Source of the DNA: Clostridium fungisolvens
GTDB taxonomy: Bacteria > Bacillota > Clostridia > Clostridiales > Clostridiaceae
Assembly: GCF_014193895.1 (NCBI RefSeq)
Contig: NZ_BLZR01000002.1
Span: forward strand, 105,997 to 169,996
Length of the DNA: 64,000 nucleotides
Reading direction: 5' to 3'
Part shown: positions 24,702 to 33,864 of the stretch, piece by piece
How positions within the stretch are numbered: position 1 is the first letter of the stretch
Layout: every line of letters starts with the position of its first letter
Notes under the pieces: model-generated
Seen by the model: only the letters and a program-made list of their open reading frames with translations
What the model was told of the DNA's origin: nothing
Databases searched by the model: none
Program-made: the position numbers and the translations under genes

Positions 24702-25403
24702 TTGAAAAACTTATATTTCAAATTAATTATATTTATAAATTTATTTATATATATCTACTTCTTGATATCCTATATACTTACAAGAAATGTTGATTTCTCT
24801 CTTCCCTCAATAATTAAATATTGCTACATTCTGCTATGTTTCTTTTTAAGTATGCTTATTGAAGATAATTGCTATGATACAAGAGATAAAAGATTACTTC
24901 AAACAGCTCTATTTCTTACTACCATTGCAGATTTTTTCTTTATAATATTGGAATCACCAGAACTCGGAATTTTTATGTTTATATTTGTACAAATCTCTTA
25001 TATAGTAAGGCACTCTAGAACAATAAACTTAAATGCTACAACTATAAAAATCTTAGTTTTATTATCTTCAGCAATGCTTTTTCTAGGAATTTTTCTAAAA
25101 CCTAAAAATATCGACACTAAGCTTTATTATTTAGCTTTACTCTATGGAACCATACTCATAAACAGCTTTATACTTGCATTCTCAACACTTAGAAGTAGGT
25201 TTTATTACAAACATAGCTCTTTAATGATAGCCCTTGGAATAGCTTTATTTTTCATGTGTGATATCAATGTTGGATTATATCCATTAATAACTGAATACTA
25301 CAATATAGATTCATTAAGCATGACTATCTATTTTTTAATATGGTTTTTTTACCTTCCATCTCAACTTCTATTAGCACTTAGTGGATATAGAAAACTTAAA
25401 TAA
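24702..25403 (+). CDS. YhhN/TMEM86-like membrane protein
   Basis: Integral membrane protein of 233 residues with about eight hydrophobic segments. ADFFFIILESPELGIFMFIFVQISYIVR and LGIALFFMCDINVGL resemble the two conserved patches of the YhhN family, whose animal member TMEM86 is a lysoplasmalogenase. Clostridia make plasmalogens, so a lipid-related role is plausible but not shown. The start is TTG; AGAGGTC is the only purine-rich run upstream. It has its own terminator. Confidence 0.65.
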   Translation: MKNLYFKLIIFINLFIYIYFLISYILTRNVDFSLPSIIKYCYILLCFFLSMLIEDNCYDTRDKRLLQTALFLTTIADFFFIILESPELGIFMFIFVQISYIVRHSRTINLNATTIKILVLLSSAMLFLGIFLKPKNIDTKLYYLALLYGTILINSFILAFSTLRSRFYYKHSSLMIALGIALFFMCDINVGLYPLITEYYNIDSLSMTIYFLIWFFYLPSQLLLALSGYRKLK

Positions 25404-25426
25404 ATTAAAGAATTTAAATTCGTTAA

Positions 25427-25463
25427 TAAAAATAGCTAATGTTCATTTCATTAGCTATTTTTT
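25427..25463 (+). terminator. Rho-independent terminator (start of a family-2 composite)
   Basis: 13-bp stem AAAATAGCTAATG / CATTAGCTATTTTTT; ends the YhhN-like gene. Confidence 0.85.
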
Positions 25464-25530
25464 CATATTCGTCTTCCTGACGTATATAACAAAACTTCAC
25501 AGGCAGACAAGTTCTATATTTTTTTAATAA
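25464..25530. repeat. Family-2 repeat, degenerate part
   Basis: TCTTCCTGACGTATATAACA ... CACAGGCAGACAAGTTCTAT resembles the CTGCC ... GGCAGGCG segment. The terminal-repeat block that follows is not recognisable. It lies 3' of the desaturase gene. Confidence 0.4.
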
Positions 25531-25577
25531 AAATTTTAAATTGCCTTTAACATGTAATACATTGGATAAAGAACATC

Positions 25578-26639
25578 TTAGTTTGTATTCAATTTAGATT
25601 TTCTATAAGTTATATTTTTAATATCCAATCCATTACCTAATGATTTATAAGAGTTTTTATTTCTTGGATCTAAGAATTCTGTTTCATTGTAATATATTCT
25701 TGGAGTCTTCCAAAGAGCTACAAGTGCTTTCACTAGTGACATTTGGAAATACCTCTCCGGCCAAAATTCTAATATTTTTTCCTTTACTATAGGATAATAT
25801 TTAGGATTTATACCTGGAAACATATGATGCTCTACATGATAAGAAAAATTAAAATGTAATACATCAATCCATTTTGGAACTGTTACAGAAAGACTATTTG
25901 CTAATGGGTCATTCACTGGTACCAATGGATTTAGTCTATGATTAGTTGATATATATGCCATTACAATAAAGTTCCCTATGAGTAATGGAATTAGATACAT
26001 AAAAATCCATTTATTAAAACCAACATAAGTTAATAATCCTATCCACACACCCCAAGGTACTAGCATTTGCAGCCATACTCCAAATTTTTTTGATTTAAAC
26101 TCACTAATATAAGTAAAGAACATCCTCATTGTATGCATTGAAAAGGTAAAAGTTAGAGATAAAAAGCTTATAAACGCTCTAAAATTCAAAGGCAATGTAT
26201 ACACCCATCTAACAATCTTAGGACTTTTTAATAATTGCTCTAAACTAATCCATGCATCTGGGTCCTTCTCTACATCTTGTGTATGTGCATGATGAGTTAT
26301 ATTATGCCACTTTATCCAAAGCCTTGGGCTTACGCTTAATGGTGCAAAAGCTAATCCTCCAAGTAAATTTCTTAACCATGGTTTTCTTACTACAGTTCCA
26401 TGTAGTATCTCATGCCCTAAAAATCCCATAGCAGCAAAACTAAAGCCTAATATAATTGAAAAAAGCAAACTAGCTATTACATTCATATTTAATTGCTTCA
26501 TGGCAATCATACAACCTGTTATAACAATTATATATGCTAGGCCTCCTAATAATCTCTGTGGAACAGGCTTTCTTATATCTTCTGGCATTTCTTTAGTTAT
26601 TCTCTTTACATACCAAGTTATATCATGAAATTCTTTCAT
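25578..26639 (-). CDS. Membrane fatty acid desaturase
   Basis: Acyl-lipid desaturase-type protein of 353 residues. It has four to six membrane helices and all three histidine boxes: GHEILHG (HxxxH), WHNITHHAHT (HxxHH) and YHVEHHMFPG (HxxHH). These bind the di-iron site that uses O2 and an electron donor to put a double bond into an acyl chain. Length and box spacing are normal, so the enzyme looks intact. It stands alone with a long leader. An O2-dependent enzyme is surprising in an otherwise clostridial, anaerobic gene set. Confidence 0.92.
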   Translation of the reverse strand: MKEFHDITWYVKRITKEMPEDIRKPVPQRLLGGLAYIIVITGCMIAMKQLNMNVIASLLFSIILGFSFAAMGFLGHEILHGTVVRKPWLRNLLGGLAFAPLSVSPRLWIKWHNITHHAHTQDVEKDPDAWISLEQLLKSPKIVRWVYTLPLNFRAFISFLSLTFTFSMHTMRMFFTYISEFKSKKFGVWLQMLVPWGVWIGLLTYVGFNKWIFMYLIPLLIGNFIVMAYISTNHRLNPLVPVNDPLANSLSVTVPKWIDVLHFNFSYHVEHHMFPGINPKYYPIVKEKILEFWPERYFQMSLVKALVALWKTPRIYYNETEFLDPRNKNSYKSLGNGLDIKNITYRKSKLNTN

Positions 26640-26916
26640 CTAATGACATCCTTTCTGAAGTTATTTATAAGTAGTAACCCCTAATAGTCTTACATATAAC
26701 GCTCAACCACTTAAAAATTTATAAAGCTTTAAGTTACAATTACTTTAAACTTATATATTTTATGAGGTTTTAATATTTGTCGCTGTTAAAGCACCGTGTT
26801 TAAATTAAACATAGTCTAATATTTAAAAACAAGTTATACGCAAAACCAGCTTGACCTTAGTGATATGGCTACTTATAACAAATAATACTTTGATAGTCAA
26901 AGCATTTCATGTTCCA

Positions 26917-26946
26917 ATGATACCAATAATCGTTATCTATTGTCAA
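26917..26946 (-). promoter_or_regulatory. Candidate promoter of the desaturase gene with overlapping palindrome
   Basis: The minus strand has TTGACA (26946-26941), an 18-bp spacer and TATCAT (26922-26917). A perfect 10-bp dyad AACTATTATT / AATAATAGTT (26945-26968) overlaps the -35. The leader would be about 270 nt. Confidence 0.5.
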
Positions 26947-27168
26947 CTATTATTTATTAATAATAGTTTAATAAAATAAGTATTTTTTAATATTTTCTTT
27001 ATAACTTTTATCATTTATACATAAACTATAAATGTGAATCCACTACTAAGGCTTATATATTTTAGCTTAATTTAACTTAATAAATACTTACCCAAATATG
27101 TACAACTTATGTATTTCTAGTATAATAATTGCATATAGGTATATAATTTAATAAAAGAGGAGATCTTT

Positions 27169-27966
27169 ATGAAAAAATATTATAAATTTATTTTGCCCTT
27201 AATATTGCTATTATCATCAATATTATCAGGCGCTTCCTCTAATGACTTACCTAATAAACCAACATCAGATATTTTCTTTCAAGACTATGCAAAGATGTTT
27301 TCTAATGATACTAAAAACTATGTACTTTCAACCTCAAATGATATAAGAAATAAGACTACAGCAGAGGTTGCAGTTGTTACTATAGATTCATTAAATGGCT
27401 CTTCCATAGAAGACTATGCAAATAATCTATTTAGAAAATGGGGCATTGGAAATAAAGAAAAAAATAACGGTGTTCTAATCCTAATCTCAAAAAATGATAG
27501 GAAGTTTAGAATCGAGGTGGGTTATGGGTTAGAAGGTATATTACCTGATGGAAAAGTAGGTTCATATTTAAGAGAAATGTCTGGATACTTTAAAGAAAAC
27601 CAATATGATAAAGGCATCATTACTACCTATAAAAGAATAATAGGAGATATTGGACAAGAGTATAATGTTGATGTAACAAATTACACAAATGATGTTCCTG
27701 ACAAAATCTCTGATGACTCAGATAACATCGCTAATAAATCAATTTCTAATAAAGCTGAAACTGTTCTTAAGGGAATTGGGATGATAATATTTTTAATTAT
27801 TATCTTTTCTTCTCGTGGTAGAGGACGTCGTGGTGGAGGCGGTTTCTACTATGGTGGAGGTTTCGGCGGTGGTGGCTTTGGAGGCTTCGGTGGTGGTGGT
27901 TCCGGTGGTTCTGATAGCTTTGGTGGAGGAGACTCTGGCGGAGGAGGATCATCTGGCGGTTGGTAA
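27169..27966 (+). CDS. TPM-domain protein with Gly-rich tail (YgcG-like)
   Basis: Exported membrane protein of 265 residues. It has a signal peptide (1-26), then a TPM domain (about 35-155) including FQDYAKMFS, AEVAVVTIDSLNG, GNKEKNNGVLILISKNDRK and VGYGLEGILPDG. One membrane helix follows (IGMIIFLIIIFSS), then a tail almost wholly of Gly/Ser with RGRGRRGGG and SSGGW. TPM proteins are linked to photosystem repair in plants and to envelope stress in bacteria; their activity is not settled. It lies 30 bp before a lemA gene, the usual partner, so the two are an operon. GAGGAGAT precedes the ATG. Confidence 0.9.
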   Translation: MKKYYKFILPLILLLSSILSGASSNDLPNKPTSDIFFQDYAKMFSNDTKNYVLSTSNDIRNKTTAEVAVVTIDSLNGSSIEDYANNLFRKWGIGNKEKNNGVLILISKNDRKFRIEVGYGLEGILPDGKVGSYLREMSGYFKENQYDKGIITTYKRIIGDIGQEYNVDVTNYTNDVPDKISDDSDNIANKSISNKAETVLKGIGMIIFLIIIFSSRGRGRRGGGGFYYGGGFGGGGFGGFGGGGSGGSDSFGGGDSGGGGSSGGW

Positions 27967-27996
27967 TAAATATTAATACTTGGAGGTTTAAGTTGT

Positions 27997-28563
27997 ATGA
28001 ATAAAAAAAGTTTTTTAATTGTTATAGGGGCTATAATACTTGTCGCATTAATAGGCGTAGGAGTTTATGTAAGTGCTTATAATAACCTAGTTTCAAAGGA
28101 TGAGAATGTTAATTCTAAATTCAGTCAAATAGATAATCAGTTGCAAAGAAGAAATGATTTAATTCCTAATCTTGTAGAGACAGTTAAAGGTTATACCAAA
28201 CATGAAGAACAAGTTTTTAAAGATTTAGCTGATGCAAGAAGCAAACTTACAAATTCAACTACAGTACAAGATAAAGCAAATGCTGATGCACAAATAACTA
28301 CTGCTCTAAGAGGTCTTAATGTAATAGTTGAAAACTATCCAAATCTTAAAGCTAATGAAAATTATCTAAAGCTTCAAGATGAATTAGCTGGTACTGAAAA
28401 CAGAATAGCTGTTTCAAGAAAAGATTATAATGACTCAGTTAAGGACTTTAACAGCTATAAGAGAAAATTCTTTGTTAATATGTTTTTTGGTGGAAAATAT
28501 CAAGATAAACAATACTTCAAAGCAGCTGAAGGTGCTGAGAAAGTACCATCTGTAAAATTCTAA
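27997..28563 (+). CDS. lemA: LemA family protein
   Basis: Protein of 188 residues with a single N-terminal membrane helix (LIVIGAIILVALIGVGVYV) and a helical-bundle domain outside. The family motifs are YNNLVSKDENVNSKFSQIDNQLQRRNDLIPNLVETVKGYTKHE, later AVSRKDYNDSVKDFNSYKRKF, and a final segment with EGAEKVPSVKF. All are standard. Function in the cell is unknown. The pairing with the TPM-domain gene upstream is common in many bacteria. Confidence 0.95.
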   Translation: MNKKSFLIVIGAIILVALIGVGVYVSAYNNLVSKDENVNSKFSQIDNQLQRRNDLIPNLVETVKGYTKHEEQVFKDLADARSKLTNSTTVQDKANADAQITTALRGLNVIVENYPNLKANENYLKLQDELAGTENRIAVSRKDYNDSVKDFNSYKRKFFVNMFFGGKYQDKQYFKAAEGAEKVPSVKF

Positions 28564-28582
28564 AAATTATTGCAACATAAAT

Positions 28583-28632
28583 ATAAAGTCTACTCACCAG
28601 GATTTTTATCCATGGTTAGTAGACTTTATTAG
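28583..28632 (+). terminator. Rho-independent terminator of lemA
   Basis: Stem AAAGTCTACT / AGTAGACTTT with an inner pair, then ATTAGATTT. Confidence 0.7.
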
Positions 28633-28895
28633 ATTTAATTTCCCTAAGTAATTTTTTGGCATTAATATATTGATTTATAAACACTTAATCTGACAAAACC
28701 TGTGTAAATCTGTTTATTTCCAAGGAAATACCTACATTCTCTCAATTTATTATGTCTTTTATCATCATATCTTTAGATTATTGGCCTAACTATTTATTCC
28801 ATCAAATTTAACAATTCTATGACTATATAATTTTAGGTCTCTACCTTAATTTCACTTAAAACCTTGCTAATTTCTAAGTAGCATATACTAAGATA
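28633..28895. other. Intergenic region, nothing recognised
   Basis: About 260 bp between two convergent genes. No clear hairpin, ORF or repeat. Confidence 0.4.
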
Positions 28896-30401
28896 TTATT
28901 TAGTAAAATCAATCGTTTTTGTATTTTTCATATCGAGTTTAAATTTATCATCATATTGTGGTATCACTAGGTAGTCACTTTCACTAATATTACTAAAGGT
29001 ATATTCATTTCCTTCTTTGGAATATCTTCTTTCGATTCCACCGTTATAATGTTCTGCTGGATCTACAACTATATGTAGATATTCCATATCTTTTGACTTT
29101 CCTTCTTCCATAGCAAAATACTTTTTATATCTATCCATATCCCTAGTCACAAATATATTGCTTCTTTCAATTATATCCAAGCCTTTAAAGCTTATATTGA
29201 CTACAGTATTGCCATCTTTCTTAACTATGGAATTTATAACTATTCCACAATCCTTACCTTGAGCTATATATTGGCCCTGTTTTATATCGCTTAACTTAAC
29301 ATATTTGTAGGCATCAAAGTTCCAATTTAAATCTTCACTCTTTTGTACTCTAGGAATTATTGTTAAGGATTTAGGCACTTCCTTAAATGCAGTAAATCTG
29401 CTATATCTTTTTGTTATTGAATTATTATTTTTATCCTCTTCGCCTATAGTCTTTTCTCCTAGGCTAAAAATTTCCTCACCTTTGTCATTAACTAAGACAT
29501 AACTAAATCCAAGGTTTGTAAATTTTCCATCGATAAACTTTTGAAAACTTGATTTATTTGCAACTATTGTATTTTCTATAGTCGTTCCTAGCGGTGAAAA
29601 TGTTATGGCTTCTAAATCAAACTTTACTTTATCATTCACCTTTAATTGACCCAAGTTTTCATATCTCTTAGTTTTATCTACTAACTGATTCTTAGATATT
29701 TGAAACTTAAAATCCCAATTACCACTTACATCTCTAACCTTATTTAAGGAAAAACTTATATTAGCCTTATCATCAACTTTACATGACTTAATATCAATTC
29801 TTGTTATAATAACTTGACTATCTACCTTTGCATCTCCATAACTAATTTCCGTATCATAAGCTATATATTTCTTCTCTATCCCTTGATCTTTAAGAAGTTT
29901 TTCTTCAAGATCAATATTACTATTATTTATTTTTAGCTGACTTATATGAACGTCCCTTTCGTCATCTACTATATTATTGTTGTTTCCATCCTTCACTTTA
30001 TATGAAAAATAAATATAGCTTCCATCATAAACTACAGAGTTTAGTCTTACAATTATATTTTTATCTTTAGCCTCTAAATTAACATCATTTTCATATTTTA
30101 CATACTCAGAATTAGCTATTGTAGATCTAGCATTTAAATACTCCATAAAAGGTCCTATGAAACTTATATCCTTAGCCCTTGCTATACTTGATACTGTTAT
30201 ACCGCTAATAATCACTAATGCTATTACAGCTACCTTGCTAGTATTTTTTATGTTAAAGTTAAATCTACTTTTATTGTATTTATCTTTTCTAAAATTTTTA
30301 ATAAGTGTTTTATCCAAGTCTTTTGGAACTTTTATATCCATTGAATCATACTGTTCCGAATCTAGATCTATTTCATTAAATAATTCATATATATCCTTCA
30401 T
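28896..30401 (-). CDS. DUF4179 anti-sigma factor-like membrane protein
   Basis: Protein of 501 residues. A cytoplasmic N-terminus of about 50 residues is followed by one membrane helix (TSKVAVIALVIISGITVSSI). A large outside part begins with the DUF4179 domain (ISFIGPFMEYLNARSTIANSEYV, then YEN-DVNLEAKDKNIIVRLNSVVYDG) and a second beta-rich domain (LNWNF ... IVINSIVKKDGNTVVNI). Its ATG directly follows the stop codon of an ECF sigma gene, so translation is coupled. This arrangement is typical of sigma/anti-sigma pairs that sense envelope stress. The sensed signal is unknown. Confidence 0.88.
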   Translation of the reverse strand: MKDIYELFNEIDLDSEQYDSMDIKVPKDLDKTLIKNFRKDKYNKSRFNFNIKNTSKVAVIALVIISGITVSSIARAKDISFIGPFMEYLNARSTIANSEYVKYENDVNLEAKDKNIIVRLNSVVYDGSYIYFSYKVKDGNNNNIVDDERDVHISQLKINNSNIDLEEKLLKDQGIEKKYIAYDTEISYGDAKVDSQVIITRIDIKSCKVDDKANISFSLNKVRDVSGNWDFKFQISKNQLVDKTKRYENLGQLKVNDKVKFDLEAITFSPLGTTIENTIVANKSSFQKFIDGKFTNLGFSYVLVNDKGEEIFSLGEKTIGEEDKNNNSITKRYSRFTAFKEVPKSLTIIPRVQKSEDLNWNFDAYKYVKLSDIKQGQYIAQGKDCGIVINSIVKKDGNTVVNISFKGLDIIERSNIFVTRDMDRYKKYFAMEEGKSKDMEYLHIVVDPAEHYNGGIERRYSKEGNEYTFSNISESDYLVIPQYDDKFKLDMKNTKTIDFTK

Positions 30402-30965
30402 TTATAACACCTCCCCTAATGCCAGTTTTAGCTTTTCCCTTAAAACCTTCCTGCCTCTACTAAGATGAGTGTTTACATTTGATCTTGTTAGTCCTAGATC
30501 TTTTGATATCTCGTCCGAGGAATCACCTAAAAAATACCTTTTTATAAATATACTTCTATATGGCTCCTCCATCTTTTCTATAAGTTCAAGAAGTTTATCC
30601 TTATATTCTTTCATTAGATATTCTTCTTCCACACTTTCATTACTGGCTATAAAGATTTCTTCTATATTACCTACCTGTGCAGTTCTTATTCTCTTTCTGC
30701 TATAATCAATAGCCTTGTATTTTGCAATAGCACAAATCCAGCTTTTAAACTTATCCTTATCCCCTATGAACTTATCTGAGTTGTTCCATATAGATAAAAA
30801 TATATCACTTAAGCATTCTTCTATATATCCATCATCTTTAAATTGTCCTAAGACAGTATAAACCACTTTATATAATAACTTGCTATACTTACCTATAACA
30901 AATTCCATGGCTTTTTCGTTCTTTTGCCTAATTTCAGCTATATAATCTGCAGTTTCAAAGTTCAT
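30402..30965 (-). CDS. ECF-type RNA polymerase sigma factor
   Basis: Sigma-70 family factor of 187 residues with region 2 (about 18-90: FVIGKYSKLLYKVVYTVLGQ, IEECLSDIFLSIWNNSDKF, KFKSWICAIAKYKAIDYSRK) and region 4 (about 125-180: YRSIFIKRYFLGDSSDEISKDLG, SNVNTHLSRGRKVLREKL). It directs transcription of a small regulon, probably including itself. The TAA is followed immediately by the ATG of the DUF4179 anti-sigma gene, whose ribosome binding site lies in the end of this gene. Confidence 0.93.
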   Translation of the reverse strand: MNFETADYIAEIRQKNEKAMEFVIGKYSKLLYKVVYTVLGQFKDDGYIEECLSDIFLSIWNNSDKFIGDKDKFKSWICAIAKYKAIDYSRKRIRTAQVGNIEEIFIASNESVEEEYLMKEYKDKLLELIEKMEEPYRSIFIKRYFLGDSSDEISKDLGLTRSNVNTHLSRGRKVLREKLKLALGEVL

Positions 30966-31050
30966 GGCTTCCTCCGTAAACTAATTTTGAAGATCTTCAA
31001 TTAATAAAACGTAGCTTTTTAAAATAAATTACATAAATTTATAAATAATT

Positions 31051-31146
31051 TTTATTTTTTACTGTATAGTTATAAAAACCTCTACAAACATTTAATCACC
31101 TAATCTTATGGAAACTGTAAATTTTATACTTTCATACATAAAAATA
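31051..31146. repeat. Family-2 repeat, terminal-repeat block
   Basis: TTTTTTACTGTATAGTTATA ... ATGGAAACTGTAAATTTTAT. Left end exact, right end eroded. It abuts the terminator of the GNAT gene. Confidence 0.65.
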
Positions 31147-31182
31147 AAAGCCTTACTATCTTTAAGAGATAGCCAGGCTTTA
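31147..31182 (-). terminator. Rho-independent terminator of the GNAT gene
   Basis: Minus strand AAAGCCTGGCTATCT / AGATAGTAAGGCTTTT stem with T-rich 3' side. Confidence 0.75.
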
Positions 31183-31235
31183 AATAAGCTTGTAAATTTT
31201 AATACATCTAATTGTTCTTATAGTATTAATTCAAA

Positions 31236-31727
31236 TTAACCCAGTAACATTCTTGCCATATGATATTCATCACTATAAATTCCGTTTCTAAGTGCTGACA
31301 TTTTAGCTATACCCTCTATATCAAATCCAAACTTCTTATATAATTTTATTGCTCTTTCATTTTCTATAAAAACAGATAGCTCCAATCTTTTTAATTTAAG
31401 TTTGTTATCAGCTATGTCAGTAATAGTGGACATGAGCTTAGATCCTATCCCCATCCCATGATAATCACTATTTACCATGATAGTTATGTATCCCACATGT
31501 TTCTTTCTAGGATTATTATGCATTGATAAAATAATTAACCCGACTACTCTATTTTCAGCTTCTGATACAATCCAAAGGTCATTTCCCTTATTTAAAAATC
31601 TATTCCTTAGGCCATCCTTAGGCTCATTTTTATAAGATAATATATTCTCCATAACCTTTGGCATTTGTCTTATATTATATAATTCATCGCAATCCTCAAT
31701 AGCAGCTTGTCTTATATTTATGTCCAT
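31236..31727 (-). CDS. GNAT acetyltransferase (RimJ/RimL-like)
   Basis: Acetyltransferase of 163 residues. The acetyl-CoA loop is in VNSDYHGMGIGSKLMSTI (the x-x-G-x-G pattern). LELSVFIENERAIKLYKKFGFDIEGIAKMSALRNGIYSDEYHMARML then matches the protein N-acetyltransferase-like subgroup that works on amino termini or small amines. No membrane part. It is a single gene with AGGGGGA upstream and a terminator behind. The substrate is unknown. Confidence 0.88.
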   Translation of the reverse strand: MDINIRQAAIEDCDELYNIRQMPKVMENILSYKNEPKDGLRNRFLNKGNDLWIVSEAENRVVGLIILSMHNNPRKKHVGYITIMVNSDYHGMGIGSKLMSTITDIADNKLKLKRLELSVFIENERAIKLYKKFGFDIEGIAKMSALRNGIYSDEYHMARMLLG

Positions 31728-31814
31728 ACTTAAATCCCCCTACTAAATTATCACCCTTAATTATCCATTCTAATTATTTATCAAATTTATCTTTTAGTCA
31801 ATAATTCAGTACTT

Positions 31815-31941
31815 ACATTATTTCTGCTAGGCGACAAAGTTTTATTTTTTTTACTGTATCTCAATAAAAAGCTTCGAAAAGCATTAAAATATCTAGATTT
31901 AATCGGCATAAAAATTTTACAATTTTCTTTACAGCAAAAAA
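31815..31941. repeat. Family-2 repeat
   Basis: CTGCTAGGCGACAAAGTTTT (end of the GGCAGGCG part), then TTTTTTTACTGTATC ... TTTCTTTACAGCAAAAAA, the inverted-end block. Its right end merges into the T-run of the ABC operon terminator. Confidence 0.75.
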
Positions 31942-31977
31942 TGCTACTGATAATAAACACTTATCAATAGCATTTTG
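31934..31977 (-). terminator. Rho-independent terminator of the ABC exporter operon
   Basis: Minus strand AAAATGCTATTGATAA / TTATCAGTAGCATTTTTT stem-loop with T-run; the T-run is shared with the repeat end. Confidence 0.88.
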
Positions 31978-31995
31978 CTCTTAATTTATAAACTA

Positions 31996-33864
31996 TTAGC
32001 TAACTTGAGTGCTTTCAAATTGGCTGTTATAAAGGTTAGCATAGAATCCACCTTCTGCTAGAAGCTGTTCATGGCTACCCTGCTCAACGATATCTCCATG
32101 ATTCATAACAAGTATTAAATCAGCATCACGTATAGTTGATAAACGATGAGCTATTATAAAGCTTGTTCTGTTCTTCATAAGATTGTTCATAGCCTTTTGT
32201 ATTTGCACTTCTGTACGAGTATCTACTGAGCTTGTAGCTTCATCTAGTATTAATATACTAGGATCTGCAAGTATTGCTCTAGCGATTGTTATAAGCTGTT
32301 TTTGACCTTGAGATATATTTGAAGCCTCTTCGTTAAGGATCATGTTATATCCATCTGGTAATGTATGAACAAAGCTATCTACATGAGCCGCCTTAGCAGC
32401 AGCTACAACCTCTTCATCAGTAGCATCAAGTCTACCGTATCTTATATTTTCCATTATAGACGTATTATATAGCCAAGTATCTTGTAATACCATACCAAAC
32501 ATGCCTCTTAAATCTCCACGTGTAAAGTTTCTTATGTCATGACCATCAATCATGATAGCGCCTTCATTTACATCATAGAATCTCATTAGAAGCTTAATCA
32601 TTGTAGTCTTACCTGCACCAGTTGGTCCAACTATGGCTACCTTTTGACCTGGCTTTACTGAAGCAGAGAAATTATTTATTATAGTCTTATCAGGATTATA
32701 TCCAAAGTGAACATGATTAAAATCAACTCTTCCATCAACTTTTTCAAGCTTAACTGGGTTTTGAACTTCAGCAACTTCTTCTTCTACTTCTAAGAACTCA
32801 AATACACGTTCTGATGAGGCTGCGGTTTGTTGAAGTATATTTGATATATTAGCAAGCTGAGTTATTGGTTGTGTAAATGAACGTACGTATTGAATAAAAG
32901 CTTGAATATCTCCAACAGTTATTGCCTTCTTAGCAGCAAGATATCCACCTAATATAGATATTGCAACATATCCTAAATTTCCTACAAAGCCCATAATAGG
33001 CATCATAAGACCTGATAAAAACTGGGACTTCCAAGCAGATTTATAAAGTGTATTATTTAAATCCTGAAACTTAGCAACACTTTTTCCTTCTCCGTTAAAA
33101 GCCTTCATTACTAGATGTCCGCCATACATTTCTTCTATATGTCCATTAACATGACCTAAATAGTCTTGTTGTTCCTTAAAATATCTTTGAGAATTCTTAA
33201 CAATTATCATAATAAATATCATCGATACTGGAATTACACATAACGCTACAACAGTCATTAACCAGTTTATACTAAACATCATAGAAAGAACACCAATTAC
33301 ACTGGTTACTGATGTGATTATCTGAGTCAAGCTCTGATTTAATGTCTGACTTATTGTATCAACATCATTAGTAACACGGGATAAAACTTCTCCATGATTT
33401 GTTCCATCAAAGTATTTTAGAGGGATGCGGTTAATCTTTTCGGATATATCTTTTCTTAACCTGTATGTTACCTTCATAGTAACTCCAGACATTATCCACC
33501 CTTGTATATAACTGAATAGAGCACTTACAATATACAACACTAGAAGTAATCCAATTATATTACCTATATAATTAAAATCTATACCATTGCCACTACCACT
33601 AATTTTACTAGTGATACCCTCAAACAACTTTGTTGTTGCTTTTCCTAGTATCTTTGGTCCAACTATAGTAAAAATAGTACTAGCTACAGCAAATATTATA
33701 ACAACTAATATTGATAATTTAAATTCACTTAAATACTTAATTAGTTTTGCCATGGTACCTTTAAAATCACGAGCTTTTTCGCCACCCTGCATCATAGGGC
33801 CGCCAGGTCCATGTCCTCCTGGCCCTCTTCTCTGTGCGCCTGTTCTTTTATTATGTTCACTCAT
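31996..33864 (-). CDS. ABC exporter half-transporter, catalytic NBD (BmrD/YheH-like)
   Basis: Type IV ABC exporter subunit of 622 residues. A Gly/Pro/Met-rich N-terminus is followed by six membrane helices (about 50-340) and an ATPase domain. That domain has Walker A GPTGAGKTT, signature SQGQKQL (instead of SGGQ), Walker B LILDEATSS with the catalytic Glu, and H-loop IAHRLST. The frame opens upstream at 33918, but ATGA overlap with the preceding gene and its AAGGAGG fix the start at 33864. It forms a heterodimer with the upstream gene product: this half has the catalytic Glu, the other does not, as in BmrCD/TM287-288. Substrate probably drugs or lipids. Confidence 0.93.
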   Translation of the reverse strand: MSEHNKRTGAQRRGPGGHGPGGPMMQGGEKARDFKGTMAKLIKYLSEFKLSILVVIIFAVASTIFTIVGPKILGKATTKLFEGITSKISGSGNGIDFNYIGNIIGLLLVLYIVSALFSYIQGWIMSGVTMKVTYRLRKDISEKINRIPLKYFDGTNHGEVLSRVTNDVDTISQTLNQSLTQIITSVTSVIGVLSMMFSINWLMTVVALCVIPVSMIFIMIIVKNSQRYFKEQQDYLGHVNGHIEEMYGGHLVMKAFNGEGKSVAKFQDLNNTLYKSAWKSQFLSGLMMPIMGFVGNLGYVAISILGGYLAAKKAITVGDIQAFIQYVRSFTQPITQLANISNILQQTAASSERVFEFLEVEEEVAEVQNPVKLEKVDGRVDFNHVHFGYNPDKTIINNFSASVKPGQKVAIVGPTGAGKTTMIKLLMRFYDVNEGAIMIDGHDIRNFTRGDLRGMFGMVLQDTWLYNTSIMENIRYGRLDATDEEVVAAAKAAHVDSFVHTLPDGYNMILNEEASNISQGQKQLITIARAILADPSILILDEATSSVDTRTEVQIQKAMNNLMKNRTSFIIAHRLSTIRDADLILVMNHGDIVEQGSHEQLLAEGGFYANLYNSQFESTQVS

